A stretch of DNA of 64,000 nt from Rutidosis leptorrhynchoides (GCF_046630445.1 NC_092333.1:101716501-101780500), one strand, 5' to 3'. Shown: positions 37,973 through 50,766, numbered from the stretch's first letter. Numbers and translations: made by a program. Notes: a model not told the origin generated them from the letters alone.

Positions 37973-38878
37973 CTATGGTGATGGTGGGTGTAGGATGTCC
38001 ATTACGTGGGACATCTGGTCCTCAAGCTCAGTTACCCGAGCACGGAGGATCTCCACCTCCCTCATCAGTTCCTCTACAGAGGGAGATGGTGGGGCAGGCG
38101 ATGCAGTTGGCACGGGTGGTGCTGGTGGAGCTGGTGGTGCAGACGGTCCAGCTCCAGAAGTAAAGGCTGCGAAGTGGTAAGGCTTACGGATGAAGGGATC
38201 CGCAGGTTACGGCACAAGCCGCTTACGGGCGGTAACCCTACGACGCCGACCATATGCGTCAGTGAATGCTCGACCTCCATTAATTCCTGGAATGACGGTA
38301 CCATCGAAACGGTACCGCTTCTTCGGCGGGGTGGAGGGTGGCTGTACAGGTGCATCATCAGGGTCCTCATCAGAATCATCGTCACTGGAGTCGTCTGAGG
38401 AGGTGTCGTCAGATGATGAGTCGGAGGATGATGGGTAGTCTAGATCGACTGGGGGTGGCTGCATGAGTGGCTCTCCTATGGCGGCCATCATCTGTCGGTA
38501 TCTGGCGGGTCCGATCGGCACGAGACGTCCATCAGGAGCGCGTCGGTACTAATGGTTATGCTCATTACGGACTGGACCTTCCCCAAGATCCGCGGGAATC
38601 ACAGCACCACCGGGATGGTGCTGTGGCTCCGAGGGTCCAGGGCCAAGTGGAGCTGGAATCTCCTGGAGGTCCTCGGATCCATTAGAGGTAACCACTGGGG
38701 CAGGTGCATGACTACTGGCACCAGAGGATGAAGCGCCAGGGTCACTGGTGGGTGTCGACGACGGCATCTGAGAATCGGCAACAACGGTCGGTGAAGTGGC
38801 GGACGAGTCTGAGTCACTGTACAAAGTGATGACAGGTGGAATATCCGACATCTGAACAAGGAAAAATAAATTTTCCAT
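37973..38878 (-). pseudogene. Acidic/coiled-coil accessory ORF of gypsy C, broken
   Basis: A single minus-strand frame runs from ATG 38878 to a stop at 37973-37975, interrupted by stops at 38549-38551 and 38207-38209. About 300 codons. Parts: Ser/Asp-rich N-terminus (DSDSSATS), a strongly acidic block (SSDDTSSDDSSDDDSDEDPDD), a basic stretch (GRRRRVTARKR), Pro-rich linker and a C-terminal heptad pattern (LMREVEILRARVTELEDQM) predicting a coiled coil. It sits between primer-binding site and gag, as the acidic ORF of A does. Function unknown. Confidence 0.7.
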
Positions 38879-39176
38879 GTCAGTAAGTCATAAAGCAAGC
38901 ACGTATTAGGCCAAGTAACTACGACAGTCTAAATCATGTATAGCAGTAAGTAGCATGGCAATAATAACGAATCGTACAGAAGTAGTATGCAATCGAAAGA
39001 AAATAATGGCATGCAGTAGTGAAAACAAGTAGCATACGGCATATCGCAGTAAAAGTAAGCAGCAACATGTAGTAAGTTCAGCGGAAACAAGTAAACTAGC
39101 AAGTTGTAGATTAGTCCTATTAGTGAATCCTACTCGGGTCGGTCCAGACTCACTAATGCATCCTAATTCCCTATAA

Positions 39177-39193
39177 CCAATGCTCTGATACCA
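39177..39193 (-). promoter_or_regulatory. Gypsy C primer-binding site (tRNA-iMet)
   Basis: Minus strand TGGTATCAGAGCATTGG, two bases from the LTR start at 39196. The leader just inside (CCAGACTCACTAATGCATCC) is also present next to the A primer site. Confidence 0.93.
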
Positions 39194-39195
39194 AA

Positions 39196-41382
39196 TGTGA
39201 TGCCCCGTACAAAACCATCGTGTACGAATCATCAACAACAGGATCATTACAAGGTCAAATACTATTTGCGGTTTCAAAAGAAGTTTGCATTCATGAATAA
39301 AGGTGATGTCTTAACCAACATCAAATGTCTTACAACAAAAGTATGCTTCAATGAACAGAAGCAATTAGTAATAGTGTGTGATCCAGTGGTCGTTAAAAAT
39401 CATTATTTCAAAAGGTAACATAGTTTGAATGCAAATAAAATGTTTAATGCGGTGACAACTCTAAGAAGCGCAGCGGGTGTCTACAATGCATGACTAGTAC
39501 AACAGCGGAAGCAAGCAACCTTAAGCACCTGAGAAAAACATGCCTAAAAACATCAACACAAAGGTTGGTGAGCTATAGTTTAAGTATAACAGTAATGTAA
39601 GGTAGGCCACGAGATTTTAGTGCTACAAAGAGCGTTTCAAAATAGTATGTAAAGTATATGTTTAACCGTGGGCACTTGGTAACTAACTTAACGTTTATCA
39701 CCCCCTAAAAGTACACTTGGTGAGTGCGTATGTTTACGAAGTATTAAACACCCATTAAATGCTAGCGCTACTAGCCCGAGTGGGAATGTCAAACCCTATG
39801 GATCCATATCTAAGATTCGCGTTCACCAGTTCAAAGACCGATGACTAAACGTTACCGAGCTAAGGGGAAAGTTTATGCTGTTGTATAACCCACACATATA
39901 TAAAGTTTAAGTACTCGTGCCTAGTATGTAAAATGTAAAATGTGCATGTATTCTCAGTTCCCAAAATAGTTAAAGTAAAAAGGGATGCTATAACTCACAG
40001 TGGAAAAGTAGTAGTAAAGTTTGTTCGGGAAGGTAAGCAAGTATGTAGGTCCGGAAAGTCCTCAACCTAAGTCAAATATTACTAAGTCAGTAAATCGTTC
40101 CAATAGGTTTAAATGTATGTAAATTAGGTCTTAATTATCATCATCATTCATCATTAAGTCAAAAGGGTAAAGTAAGTTTTCAATCAAGTAAAGAGTTTAA
40201 AACAAAGGCTGACTTCGATCAGTCACCACGGCCTCTATACCTACTGAAATAAGGTGAGACTAGTGTCCATGGCTCCGTATATGAGTCCTTTAGTTGTGTT
40301 AAAAATTCCAGAAGCAAACTCGTCTTTGTTTGACGGTGGCGACGGTTTAAGTGCGAGTAGGTCAGAATTTTCAGCACAACGTTAAAAGGACATAGTGACG
40401 TTCGGAGGGCCATAGATCCTAAACCGTAACTCGGATTAAGACGAGTCTTAAACAAAAAATTATCTACTCGAACAGAGATAACTGAAAATCAACTTTACAG
40501 TAGCCCAGGTATTCTAATCAGTTCCAGAAAACAGTAAACACTCTGTTCCGGTGGGTTCTTGGTGCTTGATGTTCATCACGGTTCTCATCCTTGATGCATA
40601 TAGCTTCAAGTGTACAATTCGTTGATGTGGTTACATCATATTTACCAAATTTTGACCATCATAACACAAGTGTAAGTCTAAGATAAGTAGCACAACTTAA
40701 TTAAGTGTTGCAAGTAGTTTGATGAACCAAAGTTACATCAAGATCTTAGATCCGACACTTACATGAACTATAAAAGTAATATTGAGCTACAAACTTGAAA
40801 GTAAACTAACTAATCAAGATCTTAAGTTGTAGAACATAATTCTTAGTTAGATATTGAAGATCCTAGACCCAAAAGTATAGATCTAGAGTTATTAAGTTAG
40901 ATCCTAAGTTTTAACACTTGAATCTTTACTTTAATGAAACCATAAGTTATAAAACTTAGATTTGCATCTTGTAAAGTGTATGTAAGCTTTCAAGCTTTTG
41001 TTTATGAAAAAATAAGTAGACCATAAGCTATAGAACTTAGATCCATCACAAGTATATGAAGTTATAACTAGAAAGTTATACTTCCATGTTCTTGAACTTA
41101 TAAAGTTAGCTTTTAGTTTCAAGAAGTATGAGATCAAGATTAACTTATAATACTTGACCATTTAACATAAATCACGAATTCAAACATGAACAAAATGAAG
41201 AAATAAATAAAATCTACAAGTAAATAAGTTTATGGTTGTTCATACTTTTAAAGATTCAAGCCAAGATCTTGATCTTTAAGGAAGTAAACTTTTAAGTTTA
41301 CAATATGAACTTCAAGTATGGTTATTACAACTCATGAACTTTAAGTCTTTAAAACATTAAGTGTAGAACATAAACTAGAAAG
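39196..41382 (-). mobile_element. Gypsy C 5' LTR, outer part, cut by B2 insertion
   Basis: Starts TGTGATGCCCCGTAC after the primer-binding site. It carries the conserved module at about 39500-39590 (GCGGAAGCAAGC, CACCTGAG, AAGGTTGGTGAGCTATAG) and ends with GAAAG (41378-41382), where B2 begins. The remaining part of this LTR beyond B2 has been lost. Small open frames here are not genes. Confidence 0.88.
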
Positions 41383-43271
41383 TGTGACACCGCTGTTTTT
41401 TTTAATACGTGGCGGAAGCATTTATTTATTAATTACAAAATAAACATTAACTATTGCTAAGACAACCAGTGTCACGTGTCATTACAAAATACATGTTTAT
41501 ACGGAGAAGATGTAGTTACAATCAGTTTACAAAAGATTATTATTTTCATAAAGCAAGACAACATCAGAGTTGACTCCTGTCAAACATAAAATCACCATGC
41601 CCGTCTTCTCCTAAAAGCAATATCTACAAACTACAACCTGCAGGGAGGAGATGGAGGGGAGTTAGCACGAAGCTAAGTGAGTACGACTAACTACAGGCCA
41701 TAGCATACATAAGCGTTATACTAATCATGTCACAATAGTCTAACACACAAACATCACCCAAGTACCGTCTACAGAGACTCTGGCGGCTCGGCCAAACCAT
41801 TAACCACCAGCTGATCGGACTGGGGCTTACCAGAAGTTCCTCCACCACCGTATGTATATACATAATCCACACGCGACGGACGCGTCATTCACATATATAT
41901 ACACCACGGCTGTCTAGGCTACCACAGAGGAACCCAACCCGCAGGTTGATCTTTCCTACCGAGGCTACCACAAAATAGGGACGCACCGGGCTCCAGCAAA
42001 CAAGCATCAACTAACATGCAGTCATCACAAGTACTAACTAACCACAACAATAAGTATATCTAACAAGCATGACAATCATAATATAACATGCTTCTAGATA
42101 CTATATTCTCCAGTTAGTCCCACTCACCAAATACCAGCAAACGAGAAGGTATTCAGCTATCTAATCACTGAACCTTCTCTTTCTCCTTTTCTCCTGAGAA
42201 AAACATATACACAAGTTAGTTTCTGTCCAGTAACACCAAATAGCACAATATAAAAATTTTTGTCAGAAAAAGTATCCGCTAAATTTTTTTTGCTTAACAC
42301 TTGTGCACTTTCAAAATTTTCATCCTGAACATCAAAATACAAACGGGCAGCATAACGGCTAAAAATCAACACTTAGGTAAAATATTCTGCCCTGGACACT
42401 CAGTCGGTCGAGTAACTCTTACAGTCGGTCGACTGTCGACACAACCGGTTGACTGACCTTCCCGGTCGGTCGACTCATTTGGTATTACATCAATCGGCCG
42501 AAGGTAAATCTCAGTGAGTGGTTCACTCAACAGTCGATCGGTTGTCTTCGTAATCGGCCGGTTCAACCCTCAGTCGGTCGACTGTTGATCGACAGTCGGC
42601 CGAGTGTGTTCATCTTCATCAGAAACTAAACAAAGGCTACGGACTTGACGATGAAATCCTCAAATCTCGATCTAGAGCTCGTTTTAAACACCAAAATCGA
42701 TCACAACTTGTTCACTACTTGTTATAGACTCAAAACCCACAAAAATTTGACCATAACAACACTTAAATCACTTGTTTTGACACAAATTTACATTTTTATG
42801 AAAACTAACACAAAAACTCCATTTTCTTGAAGATTAAAGCATGAAAAGCTATGAATCTTACCTTGTTAGAATCAGTAAATCACAAGGAACACAAAGATGT
42901 AAACAATTTGAGCTCTAGATGAAGATCAAGGATTAGGGTTTGATTGTAGGTGGAAGGGAAGGTACGGGAGTGTTTGGTGAATTATCTAGAAATGGCAAGA
43001 ATACAGCCCACTAGTCACTTAATTGTGGATAATTCCCACACTGTGTGACACACGGATCAGTTATCTGATATCTTTCATACATTATTTGGAGACCCAAACG
43101 AAGTCCAAATTAAATAAACAATCCTGTTCTGTGACCCTTGTCACGAACTGATCCTAACCACATCATTAAATAATAATAAATATGAAATAAAAATAAAAGC
43201 ATATAATAACGCAATACAAACTTAAGGGCAATCTAGTAATCTTACATCTAGGCCCAATTGAGGATGTTACA
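41383..43271 (-). mobile_element. Gypsy B2 3' LTR (left LTR), 1889 bp
   Basis: TGTGACACCGCTG to GAGGATGTTACA, preceded by target duplication GAAAG. Compared with the other B LTRs it differs at a dozen or more sites and lacks the GTATTTATC-type bases near 43054 (B1 has GGGTATTTATCAG). Confidence 0.93.
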
Positions 43272-43283
43272 AATCTAACCCCC

Positions 43284-46200
43284 TTAAGAAGATTCCGTCC
43301 TCGGAATCTGGTCAAGGTCAAACAATTGGGGATAGCGCGCCCTCATTAACTCCTCGGTTTCCCACTTCAAGTTAGAACCTAAACTGTGACGCCACTCCAC
43401 TAATACCATTGGAATCTGTTTCTTCCTTAACCTGGTGACTTTCATGTCCACTATTCTAACCGGTTCTTCTACTAGTTTCTTAGTTAAATCAACTTTCAAA
43501 TCCTTCAATAGAAGAATCTGACTTTCATCGTCTACTTTGCACTTTCTCAGATAGCACACGTTGAACGTGTTGTTTATTCCTGCTAACTCTGATGGAAGAT
43601 CTAAAACAACAGTCTGATCATTCAAAATTTCTTTGATCGAAAATGGCCCAATAAACCTCGGTGCTAGTTTACCACGTTTACCAAATCTGATCACCCCTTT
43701 CCATGGCGAAACTTTTAGATAAACACGATCACCTACATTAAATGTCACAGGACGTCTGCGCGGATCAGCATACATCTTTTGTCGATCTCTAGCTGCTTTT
43801 AACTTCTCACGTGCAATTTTGACTTTTTCTGCAGTTAACTGAACAATTTCGGGACCTGCAAATTGTTTCTCACCTGCTTCTAACCAACATGTCGGAGTTC
43901 TACACTTACGACCATACAACATTTCATATGGCGGCATTCCAATACTCGAATGATACGAATTATTGTAAGCAAACTCTATCAGTGGAAGATGCGAATCCCA
44001 AGAACCACCATATTCTAAGACACACGCTCTCAACATGCCTTCTAATGTCTGAATCGTCCGTTCACTCTGACCGTCTGTCTGTAGATGATATGTTGTACTT
44101 AGATTCACACGTGTACCCAAATTCTATTGTAAACTGTTCCAGAAGTTCGATACAAACCTAGTATCTCTGTCGGAAACTATTGACAACGGTACACCATGTC
44201 GACTAACGATCTCTTTTAAGTACAACTCTACCAAATCACTCAACGAAGCTGTTTCACGGGTAGCTAAGAAGTGAGCACTCTTTGTTAGACGATCCACTAT
44301 CACCCAGATCATGTCGTGTCCTTTCTGGGTTCGAGGTAACTGGGTTACAAAATCCATCGTTATATGATCCCATTTCCACCGAGGAATTTCTAACTTTCGT
44401 AGAGACCCATATGGTTTCTGATGTCCTGCCTTAACTTGCGCACAAATATGACATTTTTCGACAAAATTCGCAACATCTGTCTTCATTGTTGGCCACCAAT
44501 ACAATGTTTTCAAGTCTCTATACCTCTTTGTACTACCTGGATGCACTGATAATCTCGATTTATGCGCTTCAGTAAGGATTAAATCCCTCAAATCTCCAAG
44601 CATAGGCACCCAAATTCGATCTTTATAGGTCTTTAATCCTCTAGAATCATTGCATAGGTCAAATTTTGTTTTAGTCATTTGTTCAGTCTTTAGGTTTTTG
44701 TCATTCAAAGCTACTAACTGAACGGTTTTCAATCGATCAATCAAGTCTGAAACTATTTCAATTCTCATAAATCTAACATTTTCGATGGTTTTCTTGCGAC
44801 TCAGAGCATCTGCGACCACATTTGCTTTACCCTGATGGTACTTAATCTCACAATCGTAGTCTTTAATCAATTCTAAACATCGACGTTGACGCATATTTAA
44901 TTCTTTCTGCGAAAAGATATATTGAAGACTCTTATGATCTGTATAGATTTCACAATGTGTACCATACAAATAATGTCTCCAAAGCTTCAAAGCAAACACA
45001 ACTGCATTTAACTCTAAATAGTGAGTAGGGTAGTTTCATTCATGATTCTTCAACTGTCGTGAAGCATACGCTATAACTTTATTTCTCTGCATCAAAACGC
45101 AACCCAGACCTGCACATGACGCATCGCAGTAGACCACAAAATCTTCTGTTCCCTCTGGTAAAGCTAAAACCGGCGCTTGACATAACAACTGTTTGAGAGT
45201 CTGAAAAGCCTTTTCTTGTTCATCAGTCCATCGAAAGGTTACATCTTTTCTAGTTAACTTATTCAACAGACCTGCTATTTTAGAGAAGTCTTTGATAAAT
45301 CGGCGATAATAACCTGCCAAACCCAGAAAACTCTTAATTTCTGTTGGCGTTTTCGGTGAGTTCCAATTCATTACGGCCTCTATCTTAGACTGATCTACTT
45401 TAATACCCTGTTCACAAATCACATGACCCAGTTCCTGTACTTCTCGCAACCAAAATTCACACTTGGAGAACTTAGCGTACAAATGTTCCTGTTTCAGAAG
45501 TTCTAACACCAACCTTAGATGCGTAGCATGATCTTTCTCGATTTTTGAACATATTAAAATATCATCTATGAAGACAATCACAAACTTGTCAAGATACTGA
45601 CGACACACCCTATTCATTAAATTCATAAAAACTGCTGGCGCTTTTGTTAACCCGAATGGCATAACTAAAAATTCATAATGACCATATCTAGTTCTGAACG
45701 CTGTCTTCGGTATATCACTCTCTGCAACACGTACCTGATGATACCCTGAACGTAAATCAATCTTTGAAAAGTAGGAAGCACCCTGTAACTGATCAAATAA
45801 ATCATCTATTCTCGGTAAGGGATACTTATACTTTATTGTTCTCTTATTCAAATCACGGTAATCTACACACATACGAAGCGACCCATCTTTCTTTTTCACA
45901 AACAACACAGGAGCACCCCATGGTGAAGAACTTGGTCGAATAAATCCCTTATCTAACAATTCCTGAATCTGAGACATCATTTCTCAGATTTCTGATGGAG
46001 CTAATCTATAAGGAGCTTTTGCAACTGGCGTAGCACCGGGAACCAAATCAATTTTATACTCTACTTCATGTACTGGAGGTAACCCTGGTAAATCATCTGG
46101 AAATACTTCGGGAAATTCTGACACAACGGGAATATCGGTCACCTGCTTCTTCTCTTTCTTAACATCAATCACGTAGGCTAAGAATGAATCACACTCTTTC

Positions 46201-48077
46201 ATTATTGCCTTCTGAGCTTTCATTAGGAAAACCATAGGAAAGTTAAATCCACTGCGCTCTCCCCTAGCTATCACTCGAGATCCATCGGCCAAACGAAAAG
46301 AAATCATATTCTTATCACACTTAATATTAGCCCTATTAGCTCTTAACCAATTCATACCTATGACTACATCAAAGCTAGGTATAGGCATCAACAAACAGGT
46401 TAAAGGAAAGGAATGGCCATCGATTTTGATGGTAATTCCAGACACAGATGATGTGCATGGAACCATTTTACCATCAGCTACTTCTATCCCCAAAGGCTCA
46501 TCTAACATCCTAATAGGCAACTTCAACTTATCACAGAAGCCTAAGGACATAAAAGACCGATTCATTCCAGAATCAAATAACACACGAGCTGGCAAGGAAT
46601 TAACCAAGAACATACCGGTAATGACGTCATCGGTAGCGGTTTAAGCGTCTACCGTCATCTGAAACGACCTTGCCTCTGCTGTTGGAGGATTCTTTCTCTT
46701 CTGCCCGGCAGTAGAAGCAGAAGATCCCCCGAAACTAACTGACCTGGCCCCTGACCCTGCCCCAGAACCGGATCTTGACGCAGATGGACAATTTGCTGAT
46801 CTATGCCCCTCTTAATGGCAACTCCAACAAACATTAGACTTAAAAGAACAAGCTGTTGATTCATGACCTAACACTCCGCATTTCAAACACCTTCTGGTCA
46901 TTGGAGAACACGGACCGACATGGGTCGACTTGCAAACATTACACCACCCAGACTGACTAGAACCCGATCCACTCATACCAGACTTACTTTTCTGTTTAAA
47001 CCCACCTGACTTCTTACCACAAAATCCTGATTGCTTACTTGATTGTTGAACAGGCTGACCACCCGATTGACCTTCTGATTTACCCCCAAAAGATCCACTT
47101 CTCGAACTTTCTCTTTTTGCTGCCATTATATCACCTTATGTAACTTTAGCCATCTCATGAGCCTGCGCCAAGGTTGTTGCAAATCTCGCAACGGTTCTGT
47201 ACTCCGGCCTAATCACCCGCATAAAATGCTGAATCTTATCTTTCTCAGTTGGTACCCACTGTTGAACGAACCTTAGCTAAGATGTGAAATCTCTGAAAAC
47301 CTCATCAATCTTCATACTTTCTGTCATCTTCATACTCAGAAACTCGGTTTTCAATCTTTCCATCTCATACTCAGAACAATACTGCTCACGAACTTTAGCA
47401 GCAAATTGTTCCCAGGTAATTTGACTGATCTGTTCTTTAGGTAAATATGCAGTGATAGAGTCCCACCATTCCATTGCTTCACCTTTGAGAAGCCTACTAG
47501 CAAATAACACCATGGATTCTGGCTCACAAAAACATGCTTCTAACGCCCTCTCCACTTCTCTTAGCCAATTGAGGGTCATTGTAGGGTTTGTGTGTCCGCT
47601 GTACTCAGGAGGTTTGCAGTCCATAAACTGTTTATACGTACACTTCTTTCTTGTCTCATGGACTTGAAAAGGGTATATCATCTGATTTGGAAATGCCTGA
47701 TTAAACGGGAATGGCATTTGGAGGTTTTGATAAGTATTTTGTGGAAACTGTGACTGAGAACTGCCACCGGCTTGATTATAAAAGTTAGGAGGAAAGGTTG
47801 TGTTTAACGTAGTGGTATTAGGGTTCCATTGCGCCCGTTCTTGTTTCAATTCCTTAATTTTCTCCTGAGCTTCTAGTAACCAACTTTGAAGTTCTATTAC
47901 TTCTTGAGAAGTTTCTTCTTCTGAAGACACATGTCCATCTTCGTCAGGGGCTCTGAATGTACCAGTTCCAGGGGCATCAGGGCCAGTAGCGTTAGCTTCG
48001 TTATCTGTCATTGCTGCACTACCACAACACTCACACCAAAGCTTAGTATAAATTTTGTTAGTATTAACAACTAACAC
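43284..48077 (-). pseudogene. Gypsy B2 gag-pol, full length but with seven in-frame stops
   Basis: About 1600 codons in one minus-strand frame from 48077 with no frameshift. Stops at (first base, + coordinates) 47277, 47136, 46812, 46641, 45984, 45036 and 44124. The stop at 47136 is shared with B1. Order: gag (WWDSITAYLP), CCHC fingers, protease FDSGMNRSF, RT ([10 protein letters not shown]), RNase H ([18 protein letters not shown]), integrase (HHCC and [15 protein letters not shown]), C-terminal chromodomain-like segment (VEEPVRIVDMKV, VEWRHSLGSNLKWETEE). Tekay-type chromovirus, a different family from A and C. Not translatable as a whole. Confidence 0.95.
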
Positions 48078-48187
48078 ATATCATGTCCTAATACTCACTT
48101 AACCCATCCCCAGCATGTTATGTTTGACATGATTCTTCTAAGTTTGGGAACATGACATGTAGATCACAATGCACATGCTGCCAAACT

Positions 48188-48202
48188 CAGCTCTGATACC
48201 AA
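48188..48202 (-). promoter_or_regulatory. Gypsy B2 primer-binding site (tRNA-iMet)
   Basis: Minus strand TTGGTATCAGAGCTG, next to the LTR start at 48205. The corresponding bases are deleted in B1 at about 17383. Confidence 0.88.
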
Positions 48203-48204
48203 CT

Positions 48205-49815
48205 TGTGACACTGCTGATTTTTTTTAATACGTGGCGGAAGCATTTATTTATTAATTACAAAATAAACATTAACTATTGCTAAGACAATCAGTGTCACGT
48301 GTCATTACAAAATACATGTTTATACGGAGAATATGTAGTTACAATCAGTTTACAAAAGATTATTATTTTCATAAAGCAAGACAACATCAGAGTTGACTCC
48401 TGTCAAACATAACATCACCATGCCCGTCTTCTCCTAAAAGCAATATCTACAAGCTACAACCTGCAGGGAGGAGATGGAGGGGAGTTAGCACGAAGCTAAG
48501 TGAGTACGACTAACTACAGGACATAGCATACATAAGCGTTATACTAATCATGTCACAATAATCTAACACACAAACATCACCCAAGTGCCGTCTACAGAGA
48601 CTCTGGCAGCTCGGCCAAACCATTAACCACCAGCTGATCGGACTGGGGCTTACCGGAAGTTCCTCCACCACCGTATGTATATACATAATCTACACGTGAC
48701 GGACGCGTCATTCACATATATACACCACGGCTGTCTAGGCTATCATAGAGGAACCCAACCCGCAGGTTGATCTCTCCTACCGAGGCTACCACACAATAGG
48801 GATGCACCGGGCTCCAGCAGACAAGCATCAACTAACATGCAGTCATCACAAGTACTAACTAACCACAACAATAAGTATATCTAACAAGCATGGCAATCAT
48901 AATATAACATGCTTCTATATACTATATTCTCCAGTTAGTCCCACTCACCAAATACCAGCAAATGAGAAGGTATTCAGCTATCTAATCACTGAACCTTCTC
49001 TTTCTCCTTTTCTCCTGAGAAAAAAATATACACAAGTTAGTTTCTGTCCAGTAACACCAAATAACACAATATAAAAATTTTTGTCAGAAAAAGTATCCGC
49101 TAATTTTTTTTTGCTAAACACTTGTGCACTTTCAAAATTTACATCCTGAACATCAAAATACAAACGGGCAGCATAACGGCTAAAAATCAACACTTAGGTA
49201 AAATATTCTGCCCTGGACACTCAGTCGGTCGACTGACTCTTACAGTCGGTCGACTGTCAACACAACCGGTCGACTGACCTTCCTAGTCGGTCGATTCATT
49301 TGGTATTACATCAATCGGCCGAAGGTAAATCTCAGTCGGTCGGTTGTCTTCGTAATCGGCCGGTTCAACCCTCAGTCGGTCGACTGTCGACCGACAGTCG
49401 GCCGAGTGTGTTCATCTTCATCAGAAACTGAACAAAGGCTACGGACTTCACGATGAAATCCTCAAATCTCGATCTAGAGCTCGTTTTAAACACCAAAATC
49501 GACCACAACTTGTTCACTACTTGTTATAGACTCAAAACCCACAACAATTTGACCATAACAACACTTAAATCACTTGTTTTGACACAAATTTACACTTTTA
49601 TGAAAACTAACACAAAAACTCCATTTTCTTGAAGATTAAAGCATGAAAAGCTATGAATCTTACCTTGTTAGAATCAGTAAATCACAAGAAACACAAAGAT
49701 GTAAACAATTTGAGCTCTAGATGAAGATCAAGGATTAGGGTTTGATTGTAGGTGGAAGGGAAGGTACGAGAGTGTTTGGTGAATTATCTAGAAATGGCAA
49801 GAACACAGCCCACTA
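48205..49815 (-). mobile_element. Gypsy B2 5' LTR (right LTR), truncated
   Basis: Starts TGTGACACTGCTG and follows the other B LTRs to CACAGCCCACTA at 49815, then joins LINE sequence. About 280 bp of LTR end are missing, as are the rest of the C LTR and part of the LINE; one deletion explains all three. It groups with the B1 right LTR. Confidence 0.9.
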
Positions 49816-50611
49816 ATCGAGTGGTCCACCGTTTCCACGTCATCGTCACATAATGGACATCTTACACTATGGAGTTCAATTCCTTTTTTATCAAGCTCAC
49901 TCCTAACCGGGATTCGTTTTTTGATTGCTCTTCAAACGAAGATTTCCACTTTTTTAGGAGCAAGATGATTACGAAGGGTTTCAGAGGTTGACCCGCTTAG
50001 TGCAATAAGTCCATCATCAATGAGATTCGAAAGAGACTTAACAGTAAAATTACCCGAAGAAGACAAACGCCATGACCAAGAGTCGTTGTTGCTCCGATTA
50101 AGCTGTAATGACTCGAGAATAGCAACCAGCTGATTGAATTCAGTACCTGTTCGGCCCACAGGCTCATGGACCCAATTCCACGAAAAAATTCTTTCTCCTC
50201 CACTGTAGCTGAGCCGATCTTGTACACTGCAGCACTTTTCGACTTCAAGTCTGTATAGTCGAGGAAATTTTTCACGAAACTTGAAATCACCAGCCCATTG
50301 TTCGTCCCAAAAGAGAGTAGTCGATCCGTCGCCAATAGTATTCACGAAAGAATTCTTGAAAGGGATGCTCAAATCTTCGACCTGCTAAAAAAATGTTCTA
50401 CCAAAGGCAGCAAGCCGGAGAGTGAAAAGAATCACGCCCCAACTCCAAACCACCAAAAGGACCATGAATACTTTTAATGACCTTGACCCAAAGAGAGTTG
50501 GTTTCGGTTTTGAACCTCCACCACCATTTTTCCAAGAGAGCCAAATTTTTACTTTTGAGTGACCCGAGGTTTAGACCCCCGTTTTCAAATGAAGAAATAA
50601 CATTATCCCAT
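49816..50611 (-). pseudogene. LINE fragment: RT C-terminus and zf-RVT domain
   Basis: Minus strand, from 50611 leftward: WDNVISSFENGGLNLGSLK and LALLEKWWWRF (end of the LINE RT region), then FWDEQWAGDFKFREKFPRL, FTVKSLSNLIDDG and HLAPKKVEIFV, a stop in place of Trp, then VRCPLCDDDVETVDHS. This is the zf-RVT zinc-binding region of plant L1-type ORF2. Several stops and at least one frame change. Its downstream continuation is at 14086-14277, on the far side of the gypsy nest. Confidence 0.85.
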
Positions 50612-50758
50612 GACTTTGACCTGATTTTTTTAAATTTTGACCCGAATTTTGACCGTTGACTGTCATATTAGACGGTTTTTTTGAGACGGGACGTGCTAGT
50701 CACCAAACCGTCGCAACGGGCGGCGAGACGGCTCGAGACGGGATGTTTTGCAACAGTT
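50612..50758. mobile_element. hAT MITE, right part
   Basis: Contains the family's GACTTTGACC/GTTGACTG and GAGACGGG motifs and ends ...ATGTTTTGCAACAGTT. It is followed by GTTGCTTG (50759-50766), the same 8 bases as at 11473-11480. With 11481-11721 it makes a MITE of about 388 bp. Confidence 0.82.
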
Positions 50759-50766
50759 GTTGCTTG
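50759..50766. repeat. 8-bp target duplication GTTGCTTG, right copy
   Basis: Partner of 11473-11480. Together they bracket 39 kb of nested insertions. Confidence 0.82.
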
